A stretch of 64,000 nt of DNA from Nocardia xishanensis NBRC 101358 (GCF_001613365.1 NZ_BDCF01000012.1:1-64000), one strand, 5' to 3'. Positions 28,056 to 36,554 are shown, counted from the first letter of the stretch. The notes: generated by a model from the sequence alone, not told the origin. Translations and numbers: made by a program.

Positions 28056-28970
28056 GTGGTCCCACCCCGCGACGATCGAGACGCGCCGGAAGCGCAGAGC
28101 ACGGCGCGGACCACCGTCGTCATCGTCACTCGTAACCGTGCCGCGGAACTGGCCCGCACCTTGACCGAGTTGCGGGCACTGCGCCCGAGTCCAGCGATCG
28201 TCTTGCTGGACAACGCTTCCGACGACGACACCGCGGGCACGGCGGAGGCTTTCCCTGATGTGGAAGTCGTCCGGCTGCCGCGCAATCTCGGAGCGGCCGC
28301 ACGCAACCTCGGCGTCGCGATGGCCCGGACACCCTACGTCGCCTTCAGTGACGACGACTCCTGGTGGGCCGCCGACGCGCTCCCGGCAGCGGAGCGGCTG
28401 CTGGACGCCCATCCCCGGCTCGCCCTGATAGCGGGACGCACGCTCGTCGGCGCGGACCACCGCGAGGATCCCGTCAACCAACGGATGGCAAGCAGCCCGC
28501 TCGGACGCCTCCCCGGCCTGCCAGGCCCATCGGTGCTCGGCTTCCTCGCCTGCGCCGCGATCGTCAGAAAGGAGGCGTACCTGGAGGCAGGCGGCTTCAG
28601 TCCGCTGTTCGGTGTCGGTGGCGAGGAAGGGTTGCTGTCACTCGATCTGGCGGCCCAGGGCTGGCACCTCTGCTACGTGGCGGAAGTCCGCGCCCACCAC
28701 CATCCGTCGCAGCGGCGACCGCCCACCGGTCGGCGCAGGCGGACCGAACAGCGCAACAGCGTGTTGATCGTCTGGATGCGGCGGCCGCTACGGCGTTGTG
28801 CGGCCGAGTCCGTCGGCTTGCTGCGTCGAGCGACGCGTGACCCGGGGACCTTGCTGACGATCGCGGGAATCGTTCGCCGCCTGCCGCGGGCTCTCGCACA
28901 GCGGCGCCGATTGCCGCCGGACGTCGAACGCCTTGCCAGGACAGTGGAACTCGCCGAGGCGAGGAATTGA
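28056..28970 (+). CDS. GT2-family glycosyltransferase
   Basis: 304-residue GT-A glycosyltransferase. The N-terminal TTVVIVTRNRAAELARTL and LLDNASDDDT are classic GT2 nucleotide-binding strands, followed by the metal-binding DDD in FSDDDSWW. The EEGLLSLDLAAQGWHL region resembles the acceptor-side motif of rhamnosyltransferase-like GT2 enzymes. The C-terminal ~80 residues are Arg-rich and may bind the membrane surface. A GTG start at 28056 lies 13 bases after the aldehyde dehydrogenase stop, so the two are probably cotranscribed. It is a second plus-strand gene of the glycan locus. Confidence 0.88.
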   Translation: MVPPRDDRDAPEAQSTARTTVVIVTRNRAAELARTLTELRALRPSPAIVLLDNASDDDTAGTAEAFPDVEVVRLPRNLGAAARNLGVAMARTPYVAFSDDDSWWAADALPAAERLLDAHPRLALIAGRTLVGADHREDPVNQRMASSPLGRLPGLPGPSVLGFLACAAIVRKEAYLEAGGFSPLFGVGGEEGLLSLDLAAQGWHLCYVAEVRAHHHPSQRRPPTGRRRRTEQRNSVLIVWMRRPLRRCAAESVGLLRRATRDPGTLLTIAGIVRRLPRALAQRRRLPPDVERLARTVELAEARN

Positions 28971-29575
28971 CCGGAGGGGCCCGGCCACCGGACAGCGGCC
29001 TCCTTGCTGTCGTAGTAGACCCGGCCTGCTGTCGGGTTACTTCGTGCAGGGCAACGCCCCACTTCGAACTCGGCTTGGCGTACCTCATGGGAGCCGACGG
29101 CCTCCCAACGGACCTGGACAAAGGGCAGAGCCCACCTCGAGAAGTCACACGCATGCCAGTGGCCATGGCACGTGCAGCAGGGAGAGTTGCTGCTGGACGA
29201 GGCCCGTGCGCGCCCCGGCTCACAATGTTCGACGAGGTGAATCGCCCCAGGTGAATGGCTGCGTATGAGTCACAGCGGGGTCACCTGGCTCGCGGTGGAT
29301 GAGTTCCCGACGACTCGGACCGGCGAAGATCTCCACCGTCAACAGTTGTGTGGGCTAGGCGAGCCGTCTGCACCGTCTCGGCCAGAAAGGGCGTCGCGGC
29401 GACGATCCGCCATGAAGTGCATGCCTCACGGACCGGGACCGCACTCGAGTGAACGCACGACAGTTTCCCGGCCGGTTTCTACGATTCAAATATTTGCTGT
29501 CAATTTGCTCTGCACCGCGCTCGTTGTCGTCCAGACTTGGTTGACCATGAAGTTCCGGCGATCGGAGGTAGCAGT
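28971..29575. other. 605-base intergenic stretch, no convincing gene
   Basis: Short open frames occur on both strands (for example 28967-29254 and 29265-29579), but none has a recognisable domain, signal peptide or good ribosome site. Composition becomes more AT-rich at 29475-29560 (ATTCAAATATTTGC and neighbours), probably the promoter of the dehalogenase-like gene. The rest may be decayed coding sequence. Confidence 0.45.
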
Positions 29576-30463
29576 GTGAGCGAGGAAGCCAGCACTCCCA
29601 TCCGCCCGACCTGGGTACCGGAAAACCTGTACCCGTATTCCAGTCATTTCGCTGAGATCGACGGCTCGCGTGTGCACTACCTCGACGAAGGCAGCGGGCC
29701 ACCGCTGGTTCTGCTGCACGGCAATCCGACCTGGTCATTCCTCTACCGCGATATCATCGCCGGCCTGCGTGACCGGTTCCGCTGCATCGCGGTGGACTAT
29801 CCCGGCTTCGGACTGTCCCGGGCGGCGCCCGGCTACGGCTTCACGCCGGTCGAGCATGCCCGGGTCGTGGCGGAACTGGTGTCCCGGCTCGACTTGCGCG
29901 AGGCGACGCTGATGGTGCAGGACTGGGGTGGACCGATCGGATTCGCCGCGGCAGGCAGGCACCCGGATCGCTTCGTGGCCTTCATCATCGGAAATACCTG
30001 GGCCTGGCCGAAATCCGACCCGAGCACGCAGGCCTTCTCGCGATTTCTGGGCGGCCCGGTCGGCGGTTGGCTGATCCGGCAGCGCAACTTCTTCGTCGAA
30101 CGGATCATCCCCGCTGGTGTGCGCCGCAAGAAACTGGACAAGACGGTGATGGACGCCTACCGGGGCCCCTTCCCGACACCGGAATCGCGCGAGCCGGTCC
30201 ATGTGTTCCCTCGCGAAATCCTGGCGAGCCGACCGTTTCTCGCCGATGTCGAGCGCGACCTCGACGCGGTGCGGGACCGGCCGGCACTGATCGTGTGGGG
30301 CACCAAGGATGTCGCCTTCCGCGCCCCCGAACGCCGTCACTGGGAGGAACTGTTCGCTGACCATCGGACGGTCCTTCTCGACGGCGCCGGCCACTACATC
30401 CAGGAAGACGCCGCCGACGAAATAGTCGCCGCGGTCCGGCAGTGGCGACCGGCCGACAACTGA
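29576..30463 (+). CDS. haloalkane dehalogenase-like alpha/beta-hydrolase
   Basis: 295-residue cytoplasmic hydrolase that by motif would cleave carbon-halogen bonds through an alkyl-enzyme ester. The nucleophile motif VQDWGGPIG places Asp116, with Trp117 as halide-binding residue. Asn50 in HGNPTWSFLY is the second halide-binding residue. His273 lies in GAGHYIQED and the acid region is VWGTKDV. This Asp-Trp-Asn set separates haloalkane dehalogenases from esterases. A strong GGAGG site precedes the GTG at 29576 by 6 bases. An epoxide hydrolase is a weaker alternative. It stands alone, about 150 bases before the glucosidase gene. Confidence 0.85.
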   Translation: MSEEASTPIRPTWVPENLYPYSSHFAEIDGSRVHYLDEGSGPPLVLLHGNPTWSFLYRDIIAGLRDRFRCIAVDYPGFGLSRAAPGYGFTPVEHARVVAELVSRLDLREATLMVQDWGGPIGFAAAGRHPDRFVAFIIGNTWAWPKSDPSTQAFSRFLGGPVGGWLIRQRNFFVERIIPAGVRRKKLDKTVMDAYRGPFPTPESREPVHVFPREILASRPFLADVERDLDAVRDRPALIVWGTKDVAFRAPERRHWEELFADHRTVLLDGAGHYIQEDAADEIVAAVRQWRPADN

Positions 30464-30612
30464 CTCAGGACCGGTATCGAGCGCCGGTCGATTTCGGCTC
30501 GAAAGATTCAGCAATCCGATAGTTACGTTTGGCGATCATCGTGTGGACCCGGCGGCGATCGAGTTCCGGGCTGTGCGCACGATCGAGCAGCGCCGGACGG
30601 GACGGGAGTTCG

Positions 30613-31938
30613 ATGCGTACACGGAAGCGCTGGCACGCCCTGGTCGCACTCGTTACGATCGCGGCGGCACTGCTCGTGCCCGGGGTCGTGGTCCCCTCGG
30701 CGAACGCGACCGTCGTGCCGTTCGGCAATGAGTTCCTCTGGGGTGTGGCGTCGTCCGGGTTCCAGTCCGAGGGGTACGCGCCCGAGAGCAACTGGACCCG
30801 CTACATCGATTCGGGTGCGGCCGGGGACGAGTATCCGAATTCGGTCGACTTCATCAACCACTATGCCTCCGATATCAATCTGGCCGCGCGCCTGGGGGTT
30901 CGGGTGTACCGGATCGGGGTCGAATGGGCTCGATTGCAGCCGGAACCGGGAATCTGGGACGCGTCGGCATTCCAGTTCTACGACGACGTGATCGCCCGTA
31001 TCGTCGCGGCCGGAATGCGGCCGATGCTCACTCTGGACCACTGGGTGTACCCGGGCTGGGCGAGTGATCGCGGCGGCTGGCGCAATCCGGGCATGGTCGA
31101 GGATTGGCTGGCCAATATGCGAAAGGTGGTGAACCGCTATGCCTCTCGCAACCCGCTGTGGATCACTTTCAACGAGCCCGCCGCATATGTCGGAACCGAG
31201 CTGCGTATCGGCGCCATCACCGTCGACGAGGCTCCCGCGATGCTGGACCGAATGGCTCAGGCCCACAACACGATTTACGACACCATCCACCGCGCCGCGC
31301 CCAACGCACAGGTCACCAGCAACCTCGGCTACGTAGCGGGCGCCGAGACCGAGGTCAACCAGCCAATGGTCGACCGAATCGCCGACAAGCTCGACTTCAT
31401 CGGCGTCGACTACTATTTCGCGGTGCTGCCGGAATCCGGTCAGTCGGTACAGGGCGGTTCGAACCAGGGCCCCGCGATTTGGGAACTGCCGATTCGCACC
31501 GAAGGCATCTACTACGCGCTGCGGCACTATTCGCGCCTGTTCCCGGACCGCCCGCTGTACGTCGTCGAGAACGGCATGCCCACCGAGAACGGCCTCCCGC
31601 GGGCGGACGGTTACACTCGCTCCGAACACCTCCGCGACACCGTCTACTGGCTGCAGCGCGCCAAGGCCGATGGCATCGACGTGGTCGGCTACAACTACTG
31701 GAGCCTGACCGACAACTACGAATGGGGCAGTTACACACCGCGTTTCGGCCTCTACACCGTCGACGTCCGCGCCGACCCCACCCTGGCCCGCCAACCGACG
31801 GACGCCGTCGAGGCCTACCGCACGATCATCCGATCCGGCGGGGTCCCCGCGGACTATCGACCGACTCGTCCGCCCGCCGAATGCGCCCTGGTAGACCCGC
31901 CCGAAAGCTGCGATCAAACGGTCGGCCTCCCTGATTAG
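30613..31938 (+). CDS. secreted GH1-family glycoside hydrolase (beta-glucosidase-like)
   Basis: 441-residue exported retaining beta-glycosidase. The signal peptide (MRTRKRWHALVALVTIAAAL) ends near residue 32 after Ala-Asn-Ala. The catalytic pair is Glu188 in WITFNEPA (acid/base) and Glu319 in YVVENGMP (nucleophile). FLWGVASSGFQSEG and GYNYWSLTDNYEW are further GH1 signatures for sugar binding. Most GH1 enzymes are cytoplasmic, so an exported one is notable. GGGAG lies 6 bases before the ATG at 30613. Substrate specificity cannot be read; steryl glucosides or plant glucosides are possible. Confidence 0.93.
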   Translation: MRTRKRWHALVALVTIAAALLVPGVVVPSANATVVPFGNEFLWGVASSGFQSEGYAPESNWTRYIDSGAAGDEYPNSVDFINHYASDINLAARLGVRVYRIGVEWARLQPEPGIWDASAFQFYDDVIARIVAAGMRPMLTLDHWVYPGWASDRGGWRNPGMVEDWLANMRKVVNRYASRNPLWITFNEPAAYVGTELRIGAITVDEAPAMLDRMAQAHNTIYDTIHRAAPNAQVTSNLGYVAGAETEVNQPMVDRIADKLDFIGVDYYFAVLPESGQSVQGGSNQGPAIWELPIRTEGIYYALRHYSRLFPDRPLYVVENGMPTENGLPRADGYTRSEHLRDTVYWLQRAKADGIDVVGYNYWSLTDNYEWGSYTPRFGLYTVDVRADPTLARQPTDAVEAYRTIIRSGGVPADYRPTRPPAECALVDPPESCDQTVGLPD

Positions 31939-32020
31939 ACCGCGAGCACTCCGAATGCCCGGTGTCGAGGGAGTAGCTGTGTGCCGCGCAGATGCCGGAG
32001 CGCGCCATGACACGCATCGA

Positions 32021-32332
32021 TCAGGCCGCGGGCCTGGCGGCGATGGCGTCGACCAAACGAGCCAGACCGTCGGCCCCGAAACCGGAATCGACGGCGCGTT
32101 GCACGAGGCTTTGCGATGCCTGGAACATCGTGCCGTCGAAGCCGAGGGTTCGAGCGCTCTCGGAGAGATGAGCGAGTCCTGCCGACGCCGAGGCGATGGT
32201 CGATATGCCGCCAGGGAAGTCGTCCGCCTCGACCTGGCCGGCGAACCGATCGAGCATCTCCGGCAGTAACGCGGTGATGCTCGCGGCGAACGGCGCGAGG
32301 TCGGCGCCGGAGATTCCTTCCGCACGAGCCAT
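32021..32332 (-). pseudogene. C-terminal remnant of an imine-reductase/6PGDH-like oxidoreductase
   Basis: The 103-residue frame reads as the last third of an NADP-dependent 6PGDH-like or imine-reductase protein (family length ~290). It shows the helical dimer domain pattern EADDFPGGISTIASASAGLAHL followed by a conserved C-terminal helix (AVDSGFGADGLARLVDAI). The whole Rossmann domain is missing; upstream, after 20 bases, comes the divergent ArsR gene. In other actinobacteria such reductases are often divergent from an ArsR/HTH regulator, so the present arrangement looks like an internal deletion. A functional small protein cannot be excluded. Confidence 0.65.
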
Positions 32333-32352
32333 CGCGAGGCTGTGGATAGACC

Positions 32353-32670
32353 GTGCCGCGCGTGCCCTTTCAGCCGGCGACAGCCGACATCACCCTCGTC
32401 GGGGTGATGCACGCGCTCTCCGATCCAGCGCGACTCGAGATCGCCTTCCGGCTCGCGGACAGCGACGGCGAGAACTGCTCGGGCATCGGCGAGGACATCG
32501 ACTTGCACAAATCGACCCTGTCGCACCACTACCGGGTGCTGCGGGAGGCCGGGGTCACGGCGACCACGATCGAGGGACGCACGCGCGTCGTTCGGCTGCG
32601 GCGTGACGACCTCGAGGCCCGCTTTCCCGGACTGCTCGGCGCCGTGCTCAACGCGTACGGCGGTCGCTGA
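32353..32670 (+). CDS. ArsR-family winged-helix transcriptional regulator
   Basis: 105-residue HTH protein starting at a GTG. The winged helix is intact: GVMHALSDPARLEIAFRLA (helix 1-2), GEDIDLHKSTLSHHYRVLREAG (recognition helix), then a wing (VTATTIEGRTRVVRLRRDDLE). The classic ArsR metal motif ELCVCDL is absent, so it is probably not a metal sensor. Its likely former target is the divergent reductase, of which only a 3' remnant persists 20 bases away. Confidence 0.88.
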   Translation: MPRVPFQPATADITLVGVMHALSDPARLEIAFRLADSDGENCSGIGEDIDLHKSTLSHHYRVLREAGVTATTIEGRTRVVRLRRDDLEARFPGLLGAVLNAYGGR

Positions 32671-33025
32671 CTCGCGCAGACGTTCGCCGCCACGGCGCGC
32701 GATGAACGTCGACGACGTCCTCCGCTGGACGCTGCGCACGCCCGGCATCGCCGTCCCCGCGGCGCGGATCGGCGATCTCGTGCAGGCCGCAGTTCGCAAG
32801 CCTGCCGGCGAGGCCAGGTTGCCGAGCGAAGACTGAATTCGCCAGCGCGCCAGAGGGTTGTGAGTCGACTGTACGTCCATGCCGACCGTCGACACCGGCG
32901 TGCGACGCCTCTCGGATTCAGGCGGGCGTGCCCTCGGCGACCTCCCGCGGGCGAGCCGCACGACCGCTCAACTCAGGCAGGCATCCGTCGGTGCCTCCCA
33001 CGGGCGAACCGCGCGACCGCTGAAC
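32671..33025. other. gene-poor stretch with degenerate tandem repeats
   Basis: 355 bases between the ArsR gene and the acyltransferase stop. An open frame at 32603-32836 contains a Met at 32702 but resembles no family I know. The right half is occupied by two of the three tandem repeat units described at 32918-33077. Confidence 0.4.
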
Positions 33026-33077
33026 TCAGGCGGGCGTGCCGTCGGTGGCCTGCCGCGGGTGTGCCGCGCGGCCACGG
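32918..33077. repeat. three degenerate 53-55 bp tandem units over the acyltransferase 3' end
   Basis: Units start at 32918, 32973 and 33026, each with TCAGGC and continuing (G/A)GGC..CC(C/G)TCGG and later CC(G/A)CGGG. The TCA at each unit start is a TGA on the minus strand. The third unit encodes the last ~17 codons and the stop of the acyltransferase gene; the other two are copies beyond the stop. Spacings of 55 and 53 put the copies in different frames. Confidence 0.7.
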
Positions 33078-34144
33078 AAAAGCGCGACGGCCCTGCTGCG
33101 CAACCCGGGTCGCCTGACACCGTGATGTGCGCCCGCGCCGGTTCGCGCCGGTTCCTGCGGCGCAGGGGCCGGATCCTGCACGCGGGTCGCGGTTGCTTCG
33201 ATCCATTCGGTGTCGGTCGACGAGTGACGCGGGAGTTCCGCGCCGCGCACGGCCAGCTCGCAGCGGCGGGCCAGATCCTTGCGGTCGAGACCGGGGTATT
33301 CCGGTGTCTCCAGGACGATCTCGGCGATCATGCCGCGCGAACGCAGCACGCGCACGGCCGAGTTGCCGAAGGAGTCCTCGCCGACGAAGCTCGGCACGGT
33401 GCAGCGGTCGCCGTGCCCGTTCAAGTAGCGCAACCGCACGGGCTGCACGAAAGTGCCGGTGTCGATCGCGGCCTGGAACAGGGCGGGCCGCATAGTGCCG
33501 TAGGCGCGTCCGCACCAGGTGGTCCCCTCGGGGAACATCGCGACGCGCTCGCCCGCAGCGAGGCGGGCACTGAGCTGTGCGACGACATCGGGCAATTGGC
33601 GCAACCGCTCGCGTTCGATCGGAATGACGCGCATCAGCTGGGCGAGGCTACCGAGCAGCGGCCAGTCGATCAGGTCCGCCCGCGCGACGAACCCGAGCGG
33701 CTGCACCGCGGCCAGCGCGACCACGTCGGTCCAGCCGATGTGCCCGGTCACCACGAGCACCCCGGTGCCGGGATCGGCGTAGCGGACATCGGCGGCGGCG
33801 GCCGCGGCGGCGGCGCGTTCGGCGCCGACGCGCGAGGCGATGGCGCGCTCGGCGGGCACCGGGTCGGTGGGAATCCGGTTGTCCACCACGCGAAGCCGCA
33901 TGCCGAGACAGCGCAGCAGCACGCGCGCGTATCCGCGCTGCACGTCCGCCCGCCGTCCCGCGGGGAGCGCGAGGTGGCACACCGGATAGGTCAGCAGCAG
34001 CCCGGCGATACCGAGCGCGCGGGCGACCACCCGCGCCGTGCCGATCTCGCCGATCGGCTCGATGCAGCCGGGCCCGCAGGGGCTCGACGGCATCCACGCG
34101 TGCACGGCCTGTGCGGGCGGCGCATCGAAGACCACGGTCCTCAC
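33026..34144 (-). CDS. PlsC-type acyltransferase (Rv3026c-like)
   Basis: 372-residue membrane-associated 1-acyl-glycerol-3-phosphate acyltransferase-like enzyme. Both family blocks are present: H-x4-D in VTGHIGWTDV, and FPEGT in VAMFPEGTTWCG. A hydrophobic helix near residue 45-60 (ALGIAGLLLTYPVCHLAL) would anchor it. The GTG at 34144 overlaps the stop of the GNAT-like acyltransferase (GTGA), so two acyl transfers are coupled. An OlsB-like plus PlsC/OlsA-like pair is the layout of aminolipid synthesis. The last ~45 residues after DPAPAPQEP are low-complexity and lie partly in a tandem repeat. Confidence 0.9.
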   Translation of the reverse strand: MRTVVFDAPPAQAVHAWMPSSPCGPGCIEPIGEIGTARVVARALGIAGLLLTYPVCHLALPAGRRADVQRGYARVLLRCLGMRLRVVDNRIPTDPVPAERAIASRVGAERAAAAAAAADVRYADPGTGVLVVTGHIGWTDVVALAAVQPLGFVARADLIDWPLLGSLAQLMRVIPIERERLRQLPDVVAQLSARLAAGERVAMFPEGTTWCGRAYGTMRPALFQAAIDTGTFVQPVRLRYLNGHGDRCTVPSFVGEDSFGNSAVRVLRSRGMIAEIVLETPEYPGLDRKDLARRCELAVRGAELPRHSSTDTEWIEATATRVQDPAPAPQEPARTGAGAHHGVRRPGLRSRAVALFRGRAAHPRQATDGTPA

Positions 34145-34977
34145 CGTCCCCCGTCGAGGGAAGCGGCCGCGCCCTGTAGTCGCTCCAGATACCGCGTGTT
34201 GATGGTGTCGAGGCCGAGCAGCGCGACGAAGTCGGCGACAGCGAAGTCGGGATCGTGTGCCGGTTCACCGCAGATCTCCGCGCCGAGACGGAGGTAGCCG
34301 CGCAGCAGCGGGGGCAGCTTGGGGCGCGAGGGCGGGGTCAGCTCGTCGAGCGTCTTGCCCTCGACGACCACCGGACGGTGCGGGTGCACCCGCCGCTCGG
34401 GGTCGGAGGCGTGCCGTCCGAGCAGCATGTCCCGCACGCCGCGCACATTCACACCGGCCGGATCCTCCGGGGTGTCCTGCATCGGCACCGACACGCACCC
34501 CATCACCCACTCGTATCCGGTGAGCTGGATGTAGTGCAGGATGCCCGCCCACATCAGGGTGAGCACCGAACCGTTGCGGTGATCGGGAACCACGCAGGCC
34601 CTGCCCATTTCTACGATCCGCCGACCTGAGGGATCCAGCTGGGCGAGGTCGAATTCGGTGGCCGTGTAGTACCCGCCCGCCGCGGCGACCTTGTCCGGCG
34701 GCAGCATCCGATAGCAGCCGACGAACTGCTCGGTGACGTCGTCGCGGACCAGCAGGTGGTCGCAGTGCTCGTCGAAGCGGTCGGCGTCGCGTCCGGTGCC
34801 GTCGTCGGGGATGTGGAAGCCGGGCTCGTTGGCGAACACGCCGTAGCGCAGCCGCTGCGCCGCCTCACGATGGTCGGCGTCGGACGAGACGACCAGCGAG
34901 TAGCGCGACCGCTCCACCCCCGAGTCCGTCGGTCGAGCCGGGGCCGTCAGCACGGACGAAATAGTCATATCCGTCAT
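34141..34977 (-). CDS. OlsB-like GNAT N-acyltransferase (Rv3027c-like)
   Basis: 278-residue acyltransferase of the family that includes OlsB, which acylates ornithine from acyl-ACP. Typical stretches are RYSLVVSSDADHREAAQRLR at the start, RYGVFANEPGF, then a core with FVGCYRMLPP, VEMGRACV and YEWVMGCVSVP. In M. tuberculosis the ortholog Rv3027c also precedes a PlsC-type gene. The ATG at 34977 is followed three codons later by another Met (34968); either may serve. Lipid product not established. Confidence 0.85.
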   Translation of the reverse strand: MTDMTISSVLTAPARPTDSGVERSRYSLVVSSDADHREAAQRLRYGVFANEPGFHIPDDGTGRDADRFDEHCDHLLVRDDVTEQFVGCYRMLPPDKVAAAGGYYTATEFDLAQLDPSGRRIVEMGRACVVPDHRNGSVLTLMWAGILHYIQLTGYEWVMGCVSVPMQDTPEDPAGVNVRGVRDMLLGRHASDPERRVHPHRPVVVEGKTLDELTPPSRPKLPPLLRGYLRLGAEICGEPAHDPDFAVADFVALLGLDTINTRYLERLQGAAASLDGGR

Positions 34978-35153
34978 GAAGCCAGTCCGACACTGCGCCG
35001 GGGCAACCTCGAAGTTGCCTGCCGATGCAGGCTAGGTGAACGAGACGACGATCACACCCAAGGTTCACCGACCCGTCGCGCACCGTTAGCATCGACGCGT
35101 CGTGGAGTCGCCTTTTCCCTGCTTAGGCAAGTTTTCAGCGTCCGAAGACGGCG

Positions 35154-35183
35154 ATCGCACCGATGCGGGCGCATCGGTGCGAT
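35154..35183 (-). terminator. terminator hairpin after NDH-2 gene
   Basis: A perfect 14-bp inverted repeat (35154-35167 and 35170-35183, arm ATCGCACCGATGCG), 15 bases beyond the stop of the NADH dehydrogenase gene. There is no T-run, but the stem is very stable and the position fits a terminator. Confidence 0.65.
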
Positions 35184-35197
35184 TCGTTCGGCCGCTT

Positions 35198-36469
35198 TCA
35201 GGCGGCGACTTTTTCCGGTACGCGGGCTCGCGTCGGCGCCGGTTCCACCTCGTCGAAGCCGGGACGTCCCGTTCCGATGAAGGCGATCAGCCACGAGGCC
35301 ACCGCCGCGAAGCGGTTCCGGAAGCCGACCAGGTACAGCAGGTGCACGGCGAGCCACATGAACCAGGCGATCACGCCGCGGAAGGTGATACGGTCGTTGA
35401 GCTTCACCACCGCGCTGAACCGGCTGATCACCGCCATGCTGCCCTTGTCCCAGTACTTGAACGGGGTGCCCGGCAGCTTCTTGCGGCGGATGATGTCGGC
35501 GGCGTGCCTGCCCTCCTGCATGGCCACCGGCGACTGACCGGGGTAGCCGTTGAGCGAGGTCATATCGCCGATGGCGTAGATGTCCGCGTAACCGGCGACG
35601 GTGAGGTCCGGGTTGATCAGCAGCCGTCCCGCACGGTCGGTCTCGACGCCCGTGGCCTCGGCGAGGATCTGGGCGAACCCGCCCGCCTGCACACCCGCCG
35701 ACCAGACCACGGTCTCCGCGGCGATCTTGCGCTCCACGCCCGCCTTGTCCTTGACCGTCACCTTGCCCGGCTCGATGTCGGTGACGAAGGTGTCGACGAG
35801 CACCTCGACGCCGCTGCCGGTGAGCGACTTCTTCGCGTACTCCGAGAGCCCACCGCCGAAGGGCGGCAACACCTCTCCGGCGCCCTCCACGAGGGAGACC
35901 GAAACCTCCTGGTGGTAGTGCCTTTTCGCGAGTTCCTTCAGCTGGCCGGCGACCTCGACGCCGGTCGCGCCCGCGCCGACCACCACGAAGCTGAGCAGCC
36001 TGCGCTTGGTCTCGGCGTCCGCGGTCGCGGCCTCGGCGAAGACCCGTTCGATCTGCGCGCGAAGCAGTTTCGCGTCGTCGATGGTCTTCAGCGCGAAAGT
36101 CTTCTCGGCGAAATCGTCACGGCCGAAATAGGACTGCGAGGCGCCGGTGGCCGCGATCAGCGAGCCGTACCGAATCCGGTGGCGCACACCGTCGGTGACG
36201 TAGGTCACGACCGCGCGATCCGGATCGATGGCGACGACCTGGCCGAGGCGCACGTCGGCTTCCTTGTGCCTGCGCAGCACCGACTCGATGGGCGGGGCGA
36301 TTTCGTGCGACGCCAGCACACCCGTCGCGACCTGGTAGAGCAACGGCTGGAACAGATGCTCCGGCGTGCTGGAGATGAGTACGTAGTTGATTCCCGACTT
36401 TGCCAGTTGCTTGGCGGCGGCCAGCCCCCCGAATCCCGATCCGACGACGACCACATCTGCGTGTTCCAT
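35198..36469 (-). CDS. ndh: type II NADH dehydrogenase (NDH-2)
   Basis: 423-residue single-subunit FAD enzyme that passes electrons from NADH to menaquinone without pumping protons. FAD motif VVVGSGFGGLAAAKQL at the N-terminus, NADH motif FVVVGAGATGVEVAGQL midway, and YADIYAIGDMT for the FAD ribityl contact. A C-terminal hydrophobic amphipathic segment (VIAWFMWLAVHLLYLVGF) attaches it to the membrane. AAGGAGG lies 6 bases before the ATG. It is divergent from a LysR regulator 113 bases away. NDH-2 is not at this place in M. tuberculosis, so it is an insertion relative to that order. Confidence 0.95.
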   Translation of the reverse strand: MEHADVVVVGSGFGGLAAAKQLAKSGINYVLISSTPEHLFQPLLYQVATGVLASHEIAPPIESVLRRHKEADVRLGQVVAIDPDRAVVTYVTDGVRHRIRYGSLIAATGASQSYFGRDDFAEKTFALKTIDDAKLLRAQIERVFAEAATADAETKRRLLSFVVVGAGATGVEVAGQLKELAKRHYHQEVSVSLVEGAGEVLPPFGGGLSEYAKKSLTGSGVEVLVDTFVTDIEPGKVTVKDKAGVERKIAAETVVWSAGVQAGGFAQILAEATGVETDRAGRLLINPDLTVAGYADIYAIGDMTSLNGYPGQSPVAMQEGRHAADIIRRKKLPGTPFKYWDKGSMAVISRFSAVVKLNDRITFRGVIAWFMWLAVHLLYLVGFRNRFAAVASWLIAFIGTGRPGFDEVEPAPTRARVPEKVAA

Positions 36470-36533
36470 GACAGCCTCCTTCTCTCATTACCAACCGTCA
36501 TTCGGAACGCAGATATTTCACGTGTTCAGGCGC

Positions 36534-36554
36534 ATAATAGAGATGACTCTTATC
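36534..36554. promoter_or_regulatory. imperfect dyad in the ndh / LysR divergent region
   Basis: ATAATAGAG then ATGA then CTCTTAT forms an imperfect inverted repeat, 29 bases before the chosen LysR start. Its AT-rich arms suit a LysR-type T-N11-A box. It is probably the autoregulatory site of the adjacent LysR gene; control of ndh is inferred from position. Confidence 0.4.

Noticed and set aside
28967..29254. Possible 95-residue plus-strand gene after the GT2 gene
   Set aside because: No family resemblance or start signal; overlaps the GT2 stop only by chance.
32702..32836. Short plus-strand frame MNVDDVLRWTLRTPG...
   Set aside because: Too short and unrecognised. It could be a remnant of a decayed gene but there is nothing to support a call.
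30523..32961. 812-codon open frame on the minus strand
   Set aside because: It is antisense to the GH1 gene and neighbours, is rich in Arg, Gly and Pro, and has no domain. Long antisense frames are expected at this GC content.
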